Positions 37,227-49,155 of a stretch of DNA of 64,000 nt are shown piece by piece; within the stretch, counting starts at the first letter, position 1, and the number at the start of each line of letters is the position of its first letter. The stretch is from Dermatophagoides farinae (taxonomy: Eukaryota; Arthropoda; Arachnida; Sarcoptiformes; Pyroglyphidae). The notes beneath the pieces were generated by a model, which saw only the letters and a program-made list of their open reading frames with translations, did not search any database and was not told the DNA's origin. The stretch lies in assembly GCF_024713945.1 (NCBI RefSeq), contig NC_134683.1:746501-810500 (forward strand). Reading direction: 5' to 3'. A program made the translations under genes and the position numbers.

Positions 37227-39567
37227 AATCAACAAAAGGCAATATCATCGATACAAACAAATATCCTGGAGCTGAAATTTGAATTAAACTCTGACTTTTT
37301 GATGTTGATGTTGATTTTGATTTTGATTTTGATTTGATTTTAATTTCAATTTCGAAATACAATATATCCACGCGTCAACAACAAAAATACAACAGGGTCA
37401 AAAATTCAAAAAAAAAGTGATTTGTTTGAATGAGTGAAAAAAAAATTCAATCGATTCATAAAATGAAAATTCAATTGACGATTGATTATTATTGACAAAT
37501 CAATATAGATATATAGATTGCAATTTATATTGTCAACAACAACAACCAGAACAACAATGATGATGATGATGAATATGACGACAATTGCTATTTTTTTTTT
37601 TTGGTAAAAAATCCAATCAAATTGAACAATAGAAAATTGTTGATGATTTCAATTTTGTTTATTTGCTTCTGGCTTTTGTAAAATTTTGATGAAATTTTTT
37701 TTAAGAATTTTTTTTTTTAACTTGTGGTTTTCAAATATTTGATAGAAATTCATTATTGAATTGATGATGATGGGCTATTTACACATTCTGGTTCCGGTTT
37801 TTTCGTTTTGTTTGTTTGTTTGACGTTGTATAAATATCAAATAAAATCATTTGATTTTCAATTTTATCCAGAAAAATCTTAACTTTTTCTTTGCAAAAAA
37901 AAAAAAAATTTAATTATAATCAAAAGCTCTCTATCTCACACGGGTTTTTTTCTTCTGTTTATCTCAAATAACAGAATCATCATCATCAAGAATCTCTTAT
38001 CGATTTTCATCATCATCATCATCATCATTGGCACAGGGGGAAAAAATCGATAAATTCAAATTAGTTACACATTAAATAAGAAAACAACGAATGAATAAAT
38101 AAAGATAGAATGAGAATATATAAATGCAACAATATGCAAATGTATGAACGAAAAACAAAAAAAAAAAATTTGTCACATCATCATCGTCGTCAAAGATGAA
38201 GATAATAATCGTCGATGATACAATGAGGTTTCTCAAATCTCTTGGGGTTTATTTCGTTCACTTTTTTCTTCTTTTTTTCAATTCATTTCGTTGAGTTTCT
38301 CACACATTTATAATAAATGCAACAAAGAAAACAGAATCCTTTTCCTATTAGAATATTCATGATGATGGAAAAGAGATAAAAAAAAATTTTTTTCATGGAA
38401 TGGAAAGAAAATGGCAAAAAATTCTTTATTGAAAAAAAAATAAAATGAAATAAAATTTTAATCTCATCACATTTAACCCACTAAATAAATAAAACACATT
38501 CCATCATCAACAACAACAACAACAACGAGAATGTTGTTCTGTATATTCCTGTATGTGTTTGGATGTTGATGATAATGATGATGGAATGTGTTTTGTAATA
38601 CGTGACGTAATGTGATACTTAATCTGCATAATAATAAGGTTTTTTTCTTGTTCATCTGATAATGAATAGTAAGTATATGACTGATTATCATTCGCACATA
38701 CACACACATAGGATGGTCATATGAGAATATCTATCATGTGTTTGTGTAAAAAAAAAAATCTAAATTCTTAATTCCAATTACAAATATCTAGTAGTGATAA
38801 TCATTATTGATGTCAAAAATGAATGTCAGAATATTTCATCATCATCATAATAATCATATAATTAACATCGATATGATGATGATTATGAAACATGTGTCAT
38901 CAATATGTTGTGTTAGTCAATTCAATGACTTGATAATAAATTAATGTATTATTAATCAATACACGCACACACACACACGAAAGAATTTTGATTTATTGAT
39001 CAATCAAAAATCGATTGAATTACACACACATAGGAATAGGATTGATGACACAACAACTTGAAATGATAGATATGGTAGATATTCGTGTCTGTGTGTGCAT
39101 GTATGTGTGTGTGATACTTGAATTATCGTCTGTCATTATTCGTGACCATAAATTATGATGATGATGGAAAAAAAATTTGAAATTTGATACTTTTCTAATG
39201 ATTCAAATATATGGAAAAAATTCCATTTAAAAGAATTAAACTTACAAAATTGTTTCCATAGATTAAAATGATGATTTGTTGGTGTTGATAAAAATGTCGA
39301 TAATGGTAATCGATTCATTTTATTGTGTTGATTTGATGCAGCCACAATTTGTGGCTGCCTCTGTTGTTGTTGTTGTTGTTGCTGCAGTTGTGGTTGTAGT
39401 TGTCTTTCGGTAAATATCTCTGAATTGACCTGATTATAAATTGTTGGCCATTGTATTATGATTGAATAGATCATTATCTGCATCCATAATAATGAATAAA
39501 TCGATGATGATGATGATCGACCTTTCTGTTGTGGAAATGATAGCTTTTCAATTATTGAATTCATCAT
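34769..39567 (-). CDS. Multi-copy EGMRF peptide precursor (candidate neuropeptide)
   Basis: Proposed exons: 39567-39246 (donor T|GTAAGT) and 36075-34769 (acceptor TTCAG), separated by a 3.2-kb intron; both are phase 1 and give 542 residues. Exon 1 has ATG ATG at 39567 and a hydrophobic segment (IYSLLWMQIMIYSIIIQW) that could be a signal peptide, then a Gln-rich part. Exon 2 carries about 16 copies of a 12-14 residue unit, such as PDPLFNDEGMRF and ADPSLLNDEGMRF. Each is followed by a dibasic pair (RR, KK, RK or KR), with acidic Asp/Asn-rich spacers. The last copy (DILNGEGMRF) ends at the stop codon. This is the layout of a prohormone cleaved at dibasic sites. No Gly follows RF, so the products would not be amidated, unlike FMRFamides. 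I do not recognise it as a known family. The exon 1 link is inferred; exon 2 coding is very clear. Confidence 0.7.
35072..35725 (-). repeat. Coding tandem repeat array (EGMRF units)
   Basis: About 14 degenerate units of 36-60 nt encoding L-[LFD]-[ND]-[DNE]-E-G-[ML]-R-F plus a dibasic pair. Further copies lie at about 35905-35945 and at 34769-34800. One unit reads EDGGFRF, two read EGLRF across the gene, and one position is decayed (LLNKNLIIRK). Synonymous differences between units show the array is not a recent slippage product. Confidence 0.85.
37193..37222. repeat. (CA)15 microsatellite
   Basis: Uninterrupted CA run inside the proposed long intron of the EGMRF precursor gene. Confidence 0.95.
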
Positions 39568-40980
39568 GTTGTTGTGTTGTGGCCAAAATAAACTTCGATC
39601 AATCAATTGATGGAAATTATTTGAATTGAATTTTTGTTCAAAAAAAGCAACAAATTTTTAAAATGAAACAAAAAAATTCTGTAAATAATGGAAATGTTTG
39701 GAAAATTTTTTTTCTCTTCACAAAATCATCACACATCGTTGAAAATCGAACATTATTATTGTTGGTGTTACTATTTTTTATTTTTTATTTATTTTTTTTT
39801 TTGGATAATCAACGAATGACCGTTGCTGTTGAAATGGATGATCGCACTATTTATATATCCGTTTCAGAAGTGAATTTTTTTTTTCGCATTCCGCTTGCTC
39901 GGTATATTAATATGTGTGCGTGTGTGTGTGTAATTTGTTGTGCGCACAATTTTTTTTTCTATAAAAAAAAAACAAAACAAAACAAAAAAATCATATATAG
40001 CCTATATTTTGACGCCCATAAGATGTGTTTTCACTTTTTTTTTTTTTGGACATCGGCAACAAACATCATCCATGACGATCGTCGATCGACCAGAACCTTA
40101 CCAAAAAAAAGCCAAATTTTATAGTGTCGATCATCATCATGATGATAATTTCTTTATTTCATCAGAAATCAATCGATGAACAGGGAAAATTGAAAATCAT
40201 TTGAAATCAATTCAAATCAAATTTAAAAAAAAAATTTCAATTACAAAAAAAAACACCCAGGCACGCACAGAATTCTGAAAAATTCTGAACAAAAAACCAT
40301 ACCATATATACGATAATACACACACAAATGATGATTTTTCATTATTGAAAGAGAAAAAAAAACAACCAATTTTCCAATGACAAACAAGAAAAAAAATTGC
40401 AGAAATTTATTACTTGAAATTGAATTTAATGATAAATAAATCTGAAAGATTTAATTTTTTGTTGGCCGTCTGAAATGATGATTTCCTTCCGTATAACAAA
40501 ATGAAATGAAATGAAATTTTCATCATTTGATGAGAAATGATGTGCGTGCGTGTGTGGGTGGGTGGGTGTTTCCGGGCAAAAAACTCTACTGAGTGAGAAT
40601 AATAGCAAAAAAAAAAAAACACCAAAATTCTACATCAATGTGGAATATTTTTTATTTTTTTTATGAAACAATAACAAAAATATTTTTTACTCCGGTCATT
40701 ACCTATAAATCAATCGTATTGTTACGAAAAATTTTCATCATTATCATCATCGCCGTCGTTGTTGTTGATCTCTAGGGTTTGTGACAAATTTTTTTTCCCA
40801 TTCTCTTTCAAACTGATAATAAATGGCAATTCGTTATTATTGGCTATTGTCCATTGTTGTTGTTGTTGTTGTTGTTGTTTTTTTTAATTTAATAAAATTA
40901 ATGTTTTCACATCATCAAGAATCGAGGCCATTGGTGGTGGATAATAATAATGATATTGATGTTTTATTTTAGTGTCTGTT

Positions 40981-41005
40981 TGTGTGTGTGTGTGTGTGTG
41001 TGTGT
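40981..41005. repeat. (TG)n microsatellite
   Basis: About 12 TG units. Confidence 0.95.
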
Positions 41006-42585
41006 CGTGTTGGAACTATGTTCTCATTTTCATTTTTCAAATACAAATAACACTGTTGTCGTCGTTGTTGTTGTTGTTGTTGTGGATTATATTGATATTA
41101 ACGTTCTGGTTTTTTTTTCTTTGACTTTTATTTTTCACTGTAATTCTCATTTTCGAATTGTTACTTCTTCTTTTTTTCTTTATTTCGCCATCATCATCAT
41201 CATCAACATCATCATCAGTTGGATTTTCAGCAACCCCAAAAAAAAAATGGTAACCATTGGATTGAATCAATGAATGAAGACAAGCCAAAAAAAAAGAGAG
41301 CAGAAAATAAAAAGCATTCTTAATCAAACAAAGAACTCATTTCCATTTTTTTTTCTTCTTTTTCTTCTTTTTCTTCTTCATTATTCCTTTTGATTCGCTT
41401 TGGGAATCATGAGCCAAAAAAAAAAAAAAAAATATTTGAAATTCCAATACAGAATTGCGAATATCGAATGGAACATTCTAATTTTTTGCCAACGAAAAAC
41501 AAAAAAATGAATCCAGAATGAAATTGAAAATCAAGAAATTGTCATTAACTGTAGAGAAAGTGAAAATAAATTTCCAGTTATTTTGAATTTCAAATAAAAG
41601 TTTCATATTTTTTTTTGTTTTCATTCAATTCTCGCGGTTATTTATTATTTTTTTTTTGAATTCTGATCCAATACAGAATATATTTTGACCATTTGTTGTT
41701 GTTGTCGTCGTCGTTGTTGTTGTTGTTGTTGTTATTGGTAACGAATCGATTCTAATGAATCTGAAATTTGAAAATAGGAAATATTTTCCAAAAAAATTTC
41801 ATTCTTTCTCTTGTATCGAGGCCGAATCAATCGAAAGAATTCGTGATCAATTGAAATATGACCATCGATGTTATGTGATGTCAATAAAATGGAATTCCAC
41901 CAAAAAAAAAAAACTTTGATTAATTATAATTATTATTATTGGGGAAAAACAAAAATTCCTTCAAAAATGGATACATGACGACAAACCAAAACCGAATCCG
42001 AAACCGAAACCGAATCAAACACAAAATTTAATGACACTCTATGATCTATGAACGTGATCGAAAAGAATATAAAAAAAAGAGAAAGAAAGAAAGAAAACAA
42101 AATACACACCATCGACTATAATCAAATGAATGGAATGGAATCAAATGGAATGGAATGGAATTGAATCAAATGAATCAACCGGAAGACCAGAGGTTTTTTA
42201 TTCATTTATTTATTCTTTGTTTGTTTATTGTAACAACAACAACAACAACAAACCAATATAATGATTAATGAGTTATGTCCAATTCACAACAACAACAACA
42301 ACAAAAAAACAAAAACACAGACACAGTGTATATGTGTATATTGTCTACGATGATGACGATGATAATCAATTTGGTAATTATAGTGGGGAGAAAAAAATAG
42401 AGTGGAAATAGAAGAAATAAAAAAAAAAACAAACACCAGATGAAAATTCGAAAGAAAACAAAAAAAAACCTGGTGTATCATGTGTAATAAAAAACCAAAA
42501 CAAATCTAAAAGTCATATATATATCGAAATGAAAATGATGATGATAATGATGATAATTCTCTCTGTATCATTTTTGTAATGAGAA

Positions 42586-42609
42586 AATGAATGAATGAAT
42601 GAATGAATA
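42586..42609. repeat. (GAAT)n tetranucleotide run
   Basis: About six AATG/GAAT units in tandem. Confidence 0.85.
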
Positions 42610-43193
42610 ATTTGATTACATCGTGTGTTTTGTTTGTGTATTTCTGTCTTTTTTTTCCTGTGCTTGTGTGTGTGTATGGTGGGTATGGTGGGTATGGGGT
42701 GGGCATTGATGTGATAATCATAACTTCATCATCATCATAATATTGATATTTAATAATTTATTTATATTCCAGGATCAGAATCCTAATAAATAAAATGAAA
42801 ACGTGTCGTATGGATATGTGTTGACCGTTGATCTTTCCATTGATATTATCATCAAATACTAATTGGCTAAGCAGAAGAACAACAACAACAAAAAAAAAAT
42901 TCGAATCAAAAAAAAAAAAAAATTTCTGATCCAGAATTCCTTTGAAATGGTAATAAATAAAAACGACAACAAAGAAAAATGAAAATCACAGCGATCACAA
43001 AAACAATTTTTTTTTTTGGGATCATCAAATTCTAAATGTCATCATCATTATCATCATCAAGATTGTCTTCAATAGAACTGGAATCGATTTTTTTTTTCAT
43101 TAAAAAAAATTGATTCCTTTTCAATTTTATTGATTATTAGTTCACAGATCATTTGTTAAAATAGTGAACAAGAAAAAAAAAATCAAAAAATCC

Positions 43194-43967
43194 TCATGAA
43201 CATTGACATGATCTACGTTCAAGATTTGTGCATGTTTCACAATGACAAATATTACATGCACCACCTTTATATCCTTGTTTACGACAAACTTGACTACATT
43301 TCCATTCTATGCATGATTGTCTTGGACCTTGTAAATTATCATGTTCAGGTTCTAGAATATTCTTTACGGTTGTTGGAATATAATGATCTGTAACGGTGGA
43401 TAGGATGAATGTACAAAAAAAAAATGAAAAATCAAGAAATGAGAATCAAATTAATGAAAAATAATGACAACAAACAAACCTGTATCCGGATCTGGTTTAT
43501 GATAGATACTCCATGGTGCTACAAATCGATCACAATAACATTTTTCACTGTCCCAATGTTCACAGGTATCACAATTACATGTTGTACATTTACCCCCTTT
43601 TTTACCACCATTTATACATTCACCAGAACAAATATCGGCTTGACATGATGCATCTTGTACACTATGATTTCTTTTTTCTTTTAATTTTCAAAAAACAAAA
43701 AAAAAATCCAAAAAATAATTAAAGAAACAACTAGGAGAAACATTTCATATAGTTACCTGAAAATGTGTCCATTACCCTTACATTATGATCAGGTCTTCTT
43801 GCTTATAATTTAAAAACCAAAAGATTAAAAAACAAAACAAAACAAAAAAAAAATTTCATATCCTTACTTGGAAATGTGTCCATTACTTTTGCTTGATTCG
43901 ATTCAATCATCATGATGATCAGATTGATTGAAAAAATGACCATCATCAATGATGATATTGTCTTCAT
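43194..43967 (-). CDS. Secreted two-domain Cys-rich protein A
   Basis: Four minus-strand exons: 43967-43868, 43801-43757, 43677-43480, 43387-43194, all phase 1; 178 residues with every exon. Signal peptide MKTISSLMMVIFSINLIIMM ends before IESNQAKVMDTF. Domain 1 runs SCQADICSGECINGGKKGG then KCTTCNCDTC...KCYC. The linker CDRFVAPWSIYHKPDPD follows, and then domain 2, SCIEWKCSQVCRKQGYKGG with ACNICHCETC...SCQC at the C-terminus. Each domain has nine Cys in the pattern C-x4-C-x3-C-x9-C-x2-C-x-C-x2-C-xn-C-x-C, somewhat like a CS-alpha-beta (defensin-type) knot with extra Cys. The odd count per domain could mean one bond between domains. Function unknown: antimicrobial, protease-inhibitory or structural roles are all possible. 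It lies next to a clear paralogue at 44537-45101. Confidence 0.78.
43757..43801 (-). other. 45-nt cassette exon of Cys-rich gene A
   Basis: Starts after ATAAG, ends before GTAACT, 45 nt and phase 1 on both sides, so it can be skipped without changing frame. It encodes RRPDHNVRVMDTFS. Its last part (GTAATGGACACATTT) is identical to the end of exon 1, suggesting it arose by local exon duplication. The paralogue at 44537 lacks it. Confidence 0.6.
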
Positions 43968-44045
43968 TTTTATTCGCTATTGTTTTTCAACGAAACGTTG
44001 GTATACCAATTTCAATGTGGATGGCAATCTCAGTATATGGCCGAG

Positions 44046-44054
44046 TATTAAATA
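44046..44054 (-). promoter_or_regulatory. Possible TATA box for Cys-rich gene A
   Basis: TATTTAATA on the minus strand, 79 bp upstream of the ATG at 43967. Weak because such strings are common in this AT-rich DNA. Confidence 0.3.
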
Positions 44055-44536
44055 GTGTTTGTTGGTGTGGTAGTTTTTTTTTTTTTTTTTGATTTAAATT
44101 TATTTGAAACGGTTTATTGGTTCAATTTCAAAATATCAAATGATTATTTTTCTTTCTAATCTGTTAATAATGGGCAAAGCAAAAAAAAAAAAAAAAAGAA
44201 GAAAAGTTCAAAGTAAAAAATAAACAAATAAAAATCTATTTACCATTGCCATTTTGTCATTGTTCAAATTGAACCGAATCGGAAATTTATGTAAATAGAA
44301 AAAAAAATGTCAACAGATTGTGAAAATAAATTCTTCGGTCAGACATTTATGTTTCAAGGTCATGATGGATAAAAAAAATGACGAAAGAAAAGATTGAAAA
44401 TTGAACATTTGATTCATATTTCGATATTTCGAACGAGAAATATTCCCGGATTTTTTTGTTTTCATTTTCAAATAGAAATGGTAATTTTCCATAAGTTTTT
44501 TAAATTTATTAAAAAAAATTTTTTTCAAAATTTGTT

Positions 44537-45101
44537 TCAAAAACAATGACATTGTTTACGTAGTAGTTTTAAACAATCTTTACAATGACAAATATGACAT
44601 AAACCACCTTGAAAACCTTTTATATGACAAATATGAATACAACGTGATTCTTCACATATTTCCGGACGATTTTCGGTATAATATTCATCATCAACAGCTT
44701 GTACATACATCTTTTTGGTTGTCGTTGTGTTCCGGACTTTATGGAACAAATTGAAAAATGAAAAAATGAAATAAAATCATAACAAAAAACAAACAAACAA
44801 ACAAACCTGGATCCATTTCTGGATCATTATAAACCGACCATGGTATTATAAATCGATCGCAAACACATCGCATAATTTTAAAATGTCCACAAGTATCACA
44901 ATCACATGTTCGGCATTGGCCACTTTGTTTACCAGATAATCTACATTCAGAATAACATTGGCCAGAATTTATACAACCAGACCAATGTATCCATATCATC
45001 GGCATAATAGTATGATTGTCCATTGTTTCTGTCCAATTCAATTCGATCATTATGGTCAAATTGACCAATAAAATGGTCATTATCACTGATATTGGCTTCA
45101 T
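44537..45101 (-). CDS. Secreted two-domain Cys-rich protein B
   Basis: Two exons, 45101-44807 and 44736-44537, with a phase-1 intron (donor GTTTGT, as in gene A); 164 residues. Signal peptide MKPISVIMTILLVNLTIMIE. Domain 1 is GCINSGQCYSECRLSGKQSG then QCRTCDCDTC...RCVC. The linker CDRFIIPWSVYNDPEMDP is nearly the same as in gene A. Exon 2 encodes a basic linker and domain 2, EICEESRCIHICHIKGFQGG with LCHICHCKDC...QCHCF. The Cys pattern, linker and intron position match gene A, so the two arose by tandem duplication. Here signal peptide and domain 1 share one exon, unlike gene A, showing intron gain or loss since duplication. No known family was recognised. Confidence 0.8.
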
Positions 45102-45967
45102 TCTTGTTGTTGTTGTTTTACATCATCTGACATTATGATTTGTAAACGTAGTATAATTGAGCAACAACAAGAAAATTCATTCAAAATGCCAAAAAAAAAT
45201 AAATTTACATTTTCGATTAAAATTCAAAATGTTAAAATGAAAAAAATGAACAAATGAACCGGAAATGTCAACATTTAAATTTCAAAAAAAAGGCAAAGTG
45301 AACAGCAATTTTCACTCAAAAAAAAAAAAAAAATCATTCGGCATAGAGAGATAAATTCTGGTAAATAGAAACTTTTCGTTTTTTTTATTTTATTATTATT
45401 CAAAAATTCAATTCAATTCCCTATAGAAAAATTCAATGAAAAAAAAAATTTCATCTAAAATTTTTTTTTGTTGTTTCGTTTCGTTTGTTAAAAAAAAATT
45501 CATGTAAATAATTCCGACCTGCACCTGCGTGTGTGTGTGTGTGTGTGTGTTTGTATAATTTGAAAAAAATGTGTATGTATCATCAGGTATAATGATAATA
45601 ATAATAGTGGATAATCAAAATGATAAAGTGGAATTTTTTTTTTCGTTTTGTTTTATCGACGATCAATGATGATGATGATGATAATTGATTAATTTATGAA
45701 ATAAAATGTAGGTGTGTGTGTGTGTGTGTGAAAAAAGATGATAATATAAACGATTACAAAATTTGATATTTTTTTTTTTAGAAAAAAATGGCGATTTGAG
45801 TTTGATAAGATGTAAAAAAAAAACACAATGACAATGAACCATTTCCTAACCGAGATACATACGATATACAAAACATAAACATAAGATGATCATGATGATG
45901 GTGATGATGATGATGATGATAAAATAACCGTAAATATCAGCTTTTCCATTTATTATTATCAGTATAA
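45102..45967. other. Gap between Cys-rich gene B and PP4
   Basis: Contains a (GT)n run at 45529-45551, the promoter side of gene B at the left and the PP4 3' end at the right. No exon supported. Confidence 0.55.
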
Positions 45968-47509
45968 TTAAAGGAAATAATCAGCTTGTGGTTTTTTAGA
46001 TGGTACGCCTCTTGTTTCCTATTGATAGATAGTGGATATAGAATTTGTGAAAAAAAATTTAGATTTTTCTCAATAAAAAAAAATGACACATACCTGTGGT
46101 GCAGCTTCGAATATAGTGAAACCACGTGTAAGATTTTCATCTAATTCAAGTATTGCGGCTACATTACCACAACGATAACAATAATTTGGTGCCGACCAAA
46201 CAGTCAACACTGATTCATTGAAATGCCATTTATATCCTTCCATTACTAATTGATGTGCACGACATATCATTTCCAAATGATTTGTATTATTGAATTGTTG
46301 GACAACATCTGAACCAAATAGAAAACCGGCACCACGTGGTGACATACCCCAGCCAGTTGTTTCTTCTGGATCAGACCATAATAGATCACACATTGGACCA
46401 TCATGAGGAACTTCTTGTTTACGATCAATAATACGTATTTCATCCAATGTTTGTATCGATGGTGAAAGGCCTCCATGAACACAGAATATCTTTAAATTAA
46501 AAGAAAAAAAAATTGATGTCAATAAAAACCAAGTTCATTTTCATATATTAAATAAACTTACTCGACCATCAATAATCGCAGATAAAGATAGATAATCAAA
46601 TACTTCGGTACAATAACGCCAAACTGTTGATGTACCATATTTACGAAGACATTCATCATAAAAGCCATACACTTGAGTGATTTGTCTTGATTCATGATTA
46701 CCACGAATCAATGTAATCCTATCCGGATATCGAACCTTCAATGCTAATAAAAGTAAAAATGTTTCTACCGAATAGAATCCTCTATCAACAAAATCGCCCA
46801 TAAATAGATAATTGGTAGTTGGAACATCACCGCCAACTTTGAATAATTCTTTGAGATCATAGAATTGTCCATGAATATCACCACAAACCTATTTAGTTAA
46901 ATAAACGATTATTTCCATAACATTGACCAGCAAAAAAAAAAAAACTCACCGTAACAGGTGCATCAACTCTTTGAACATTCGATTCTTCCAATAGAATTTC
47001 TCGTGCTTTTGAGCATAAACTTTTCACTTCACTTTCGGTAATTATTTCACAACGTCGTAATTGTTCAATTTGTCTATCTAGATCGGAATTTGTACAGCCA
47101 GTAACCACTGGATCGGTGGCAAATATTGATGTTGTCGATTTATTTATCGGTGATAATGATGATGTTATTGGTGTTGTTGTTGTTGTTGTAGTTGCAGCTG
47201 CTGCTGTTGATGATGATAATGATGATGATGATGACGTTGTTGCTGTTGTTGTTGTCGTAGCCGTCGAAGATTTATTTGTAGCATTTTGTTGTTGTAATTT
47301 ATTTAAATAATAATTGTTTATTATCGGAAGATCAACTTCAGCATCTTTAATATAGTGAAGAAATGAAAAAAATAATAAAACGAATAGTAATACATTTCAA
47401 ACAATCAATATATGAATGATTGATTACCTGTAATATTTGTTGCACAATTACTTGATTCATCACAAGTAGACATTTCCTCATCTTCTTGAAGTAAATCAAA
47501 TGATTTCAT
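45968..47509 (-). CDS. PPP4C: Ser/Thr phosphatase 4 catalytic subunit, N-terminally extended
   Basis: Metal-dependent PPP-family phosphatase acting in DNA-damage recovery, centrosomes and splicing-factor control. Exons: 47509-47428, 47344-46950, 46888-46562, 46489-46094, 46018-45968, all in phase; 416 residues against 307 in human. The conserved part starts at [15 protein letters not shown]. Active-site motifs are GDIHG, GDFVDRG and GNHES, followed by [18 protein letters not shown] and [12 protein letters not shown]. The C-terminus ends DYFL, the carboxymethylation tail of PP4. [18 protein letters not shown] marks it as PP4 rather than PP2A or PP6. About 109 residues precede the family start: an acidic Cys-containing piece ([20 protein letters not shown]) and a Thr/Ser-rich tract. 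There is no Met near the usual start, so the extension must be translated if these exons join as drawn. Confidence 0.92.
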
Positions 47510-49155
47510 TGATGAATATTGATTGATTCTTTGGTCAATATTAAGATATAAAAAATGAGGGTGATGGAAAAATCCGATCCAATAATTTATTTACTATATA
47601 TGATTATGATGAATGAATGAATTTAATTCGAACAAAAAAAAAAGTTTAGTAACAGCCCACTTGTGCAATCGAATGAGCAATTTTTTTTTGTTGTTGTCGT
47701 GGTTGTCGCCGTGAAAGCAATGGTTTTTTTTCACATGAAACAAACAAACAAACAAACAAAAAAAAATTCGTCCTAAGTTAATCAATCAGTCAGTTTTAAA
47801 TTTTCAACAATAAATAACAACAACAACAACAAGAATTCAATAACAATTATCGCCGATCGTAATTAATTAAAAAAAAACAATGAAAAGATTGCTAAAAATT
47901 GGTATTTAAAAAAAACAATTACAAGTTTTATTTGTAAAGAAAAAAAAATCTGAATATTTTTTTAGATAAAAATTTGAACAGAAAAAAAAACAAAATCAAG
48001 ACAAAATAAATTTAGGACATTTGTTGTATACACACACACACACATAAAACGGGCGAAACAGAATAACAATAAAAAAAAAATCAGACAACAACAGACATAC
48101 ACACACAAAGCTTGAATAGAAAAAAAAAATGGACAGCTCAAACAAAACCAATGTACGTTCATAAAGGACGTATAATTGAACCTTGAGTCAAATTTTTTTT
48201 TTTAACTAAACTAATCATAGGAATTTTGTCATGATTTAAAAATTTAAAAAAATGATGATGAAATCCAAGATTAAAAATAAATGAATGAAAAAAATTAATC
48301 AATCAGAAGATCAATATATTGATCGTTTTTTTTCATAGTAATGTTTTCATTCCATTTTGAAATGGGTCCAAGAAAAAAACCGGTAGAAAAAAAAGGTAAA
48401 CCAATTCCATTGTGATTTAATTATGATTGAAAAATTAGCCGATTGTTTGATGATGGTCTGATGGATTTTCCCAAACCAGAATGCAATATATTGTGCTTTC
48501 ACGCGCGTCATTAAAATGTTTATTTGTATGGGAAAAACCCGATTCCAAACATCATTGAAAGAGAAGGGCGGAGGGGAAGAAAGAACATTGTTCCTGGAAC
48601 CAAAAAAAAAAAAAAAAAGAAATTCTGATGACCCTGTCAAGCACACTAGATTTGACTATTCCAAAAAAAATTTTTTTCATCTTTCAAAATGAATGAAAGG
48701 TGTGGACAAGATACCCCCGCGTTGCGTGATGTTGCGCGCGTTCCATTTTTTTTTTTTTTATTCGGTTCCAAACCAATCGAACAAATTCGATTCATAACGG
48801 TTGTCATGTGTTTGTGAGTGGTGTTTGTGTGTTTGTTCGAGTGCGAGTGTGGCTGTTATACATGCACATCAAACAAATATAAAAATGAATGAATGAACGT
48901 AAACATTTCAAATCAATGTGAAATGTAAATTTTTTATTTTTATTTTTTGTTGCATCACCACCAAATGTGTTCAATAAATAATCGATTTGAATATATTTTT
49001 TAAAATGTCTCCAAGATTATTTATCAATTAATCATCATCATTGTTGAAGAAAATTCAATCCAATCAAATCGATCAATAGCAACAAAAAAAAAACAGAACA
49101 AAAACAACAAACGCACATATCGTCTAAAATAACGACGACGACGACGACGGAAATA
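47510..49155. other. Divergent gap between PP4 and flotillin
   Basis: Carries the promoters of two divergent genes. Poly-A/T rich, with no exon supported. A GC-richer patch near 48710-48745 (CCCCCGCGTTGCG, GCGCGCG) stands out and could be a promoter element. Confidence 0.5.

Larger units (their letters stand above)
39568..43193. other. Non-coding region between peptide precursor and Cys-rich genes
   Basis: Probably includes the promoter of the EGMRF precursor; a minus-strand TATATAAATA-like box is at 39848-39857, about 280 bp from its ATG. The rest is poly-A/T, (GT)n at 40981-41005 and GTT runs. No supported exon. Confidence 0.5.
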
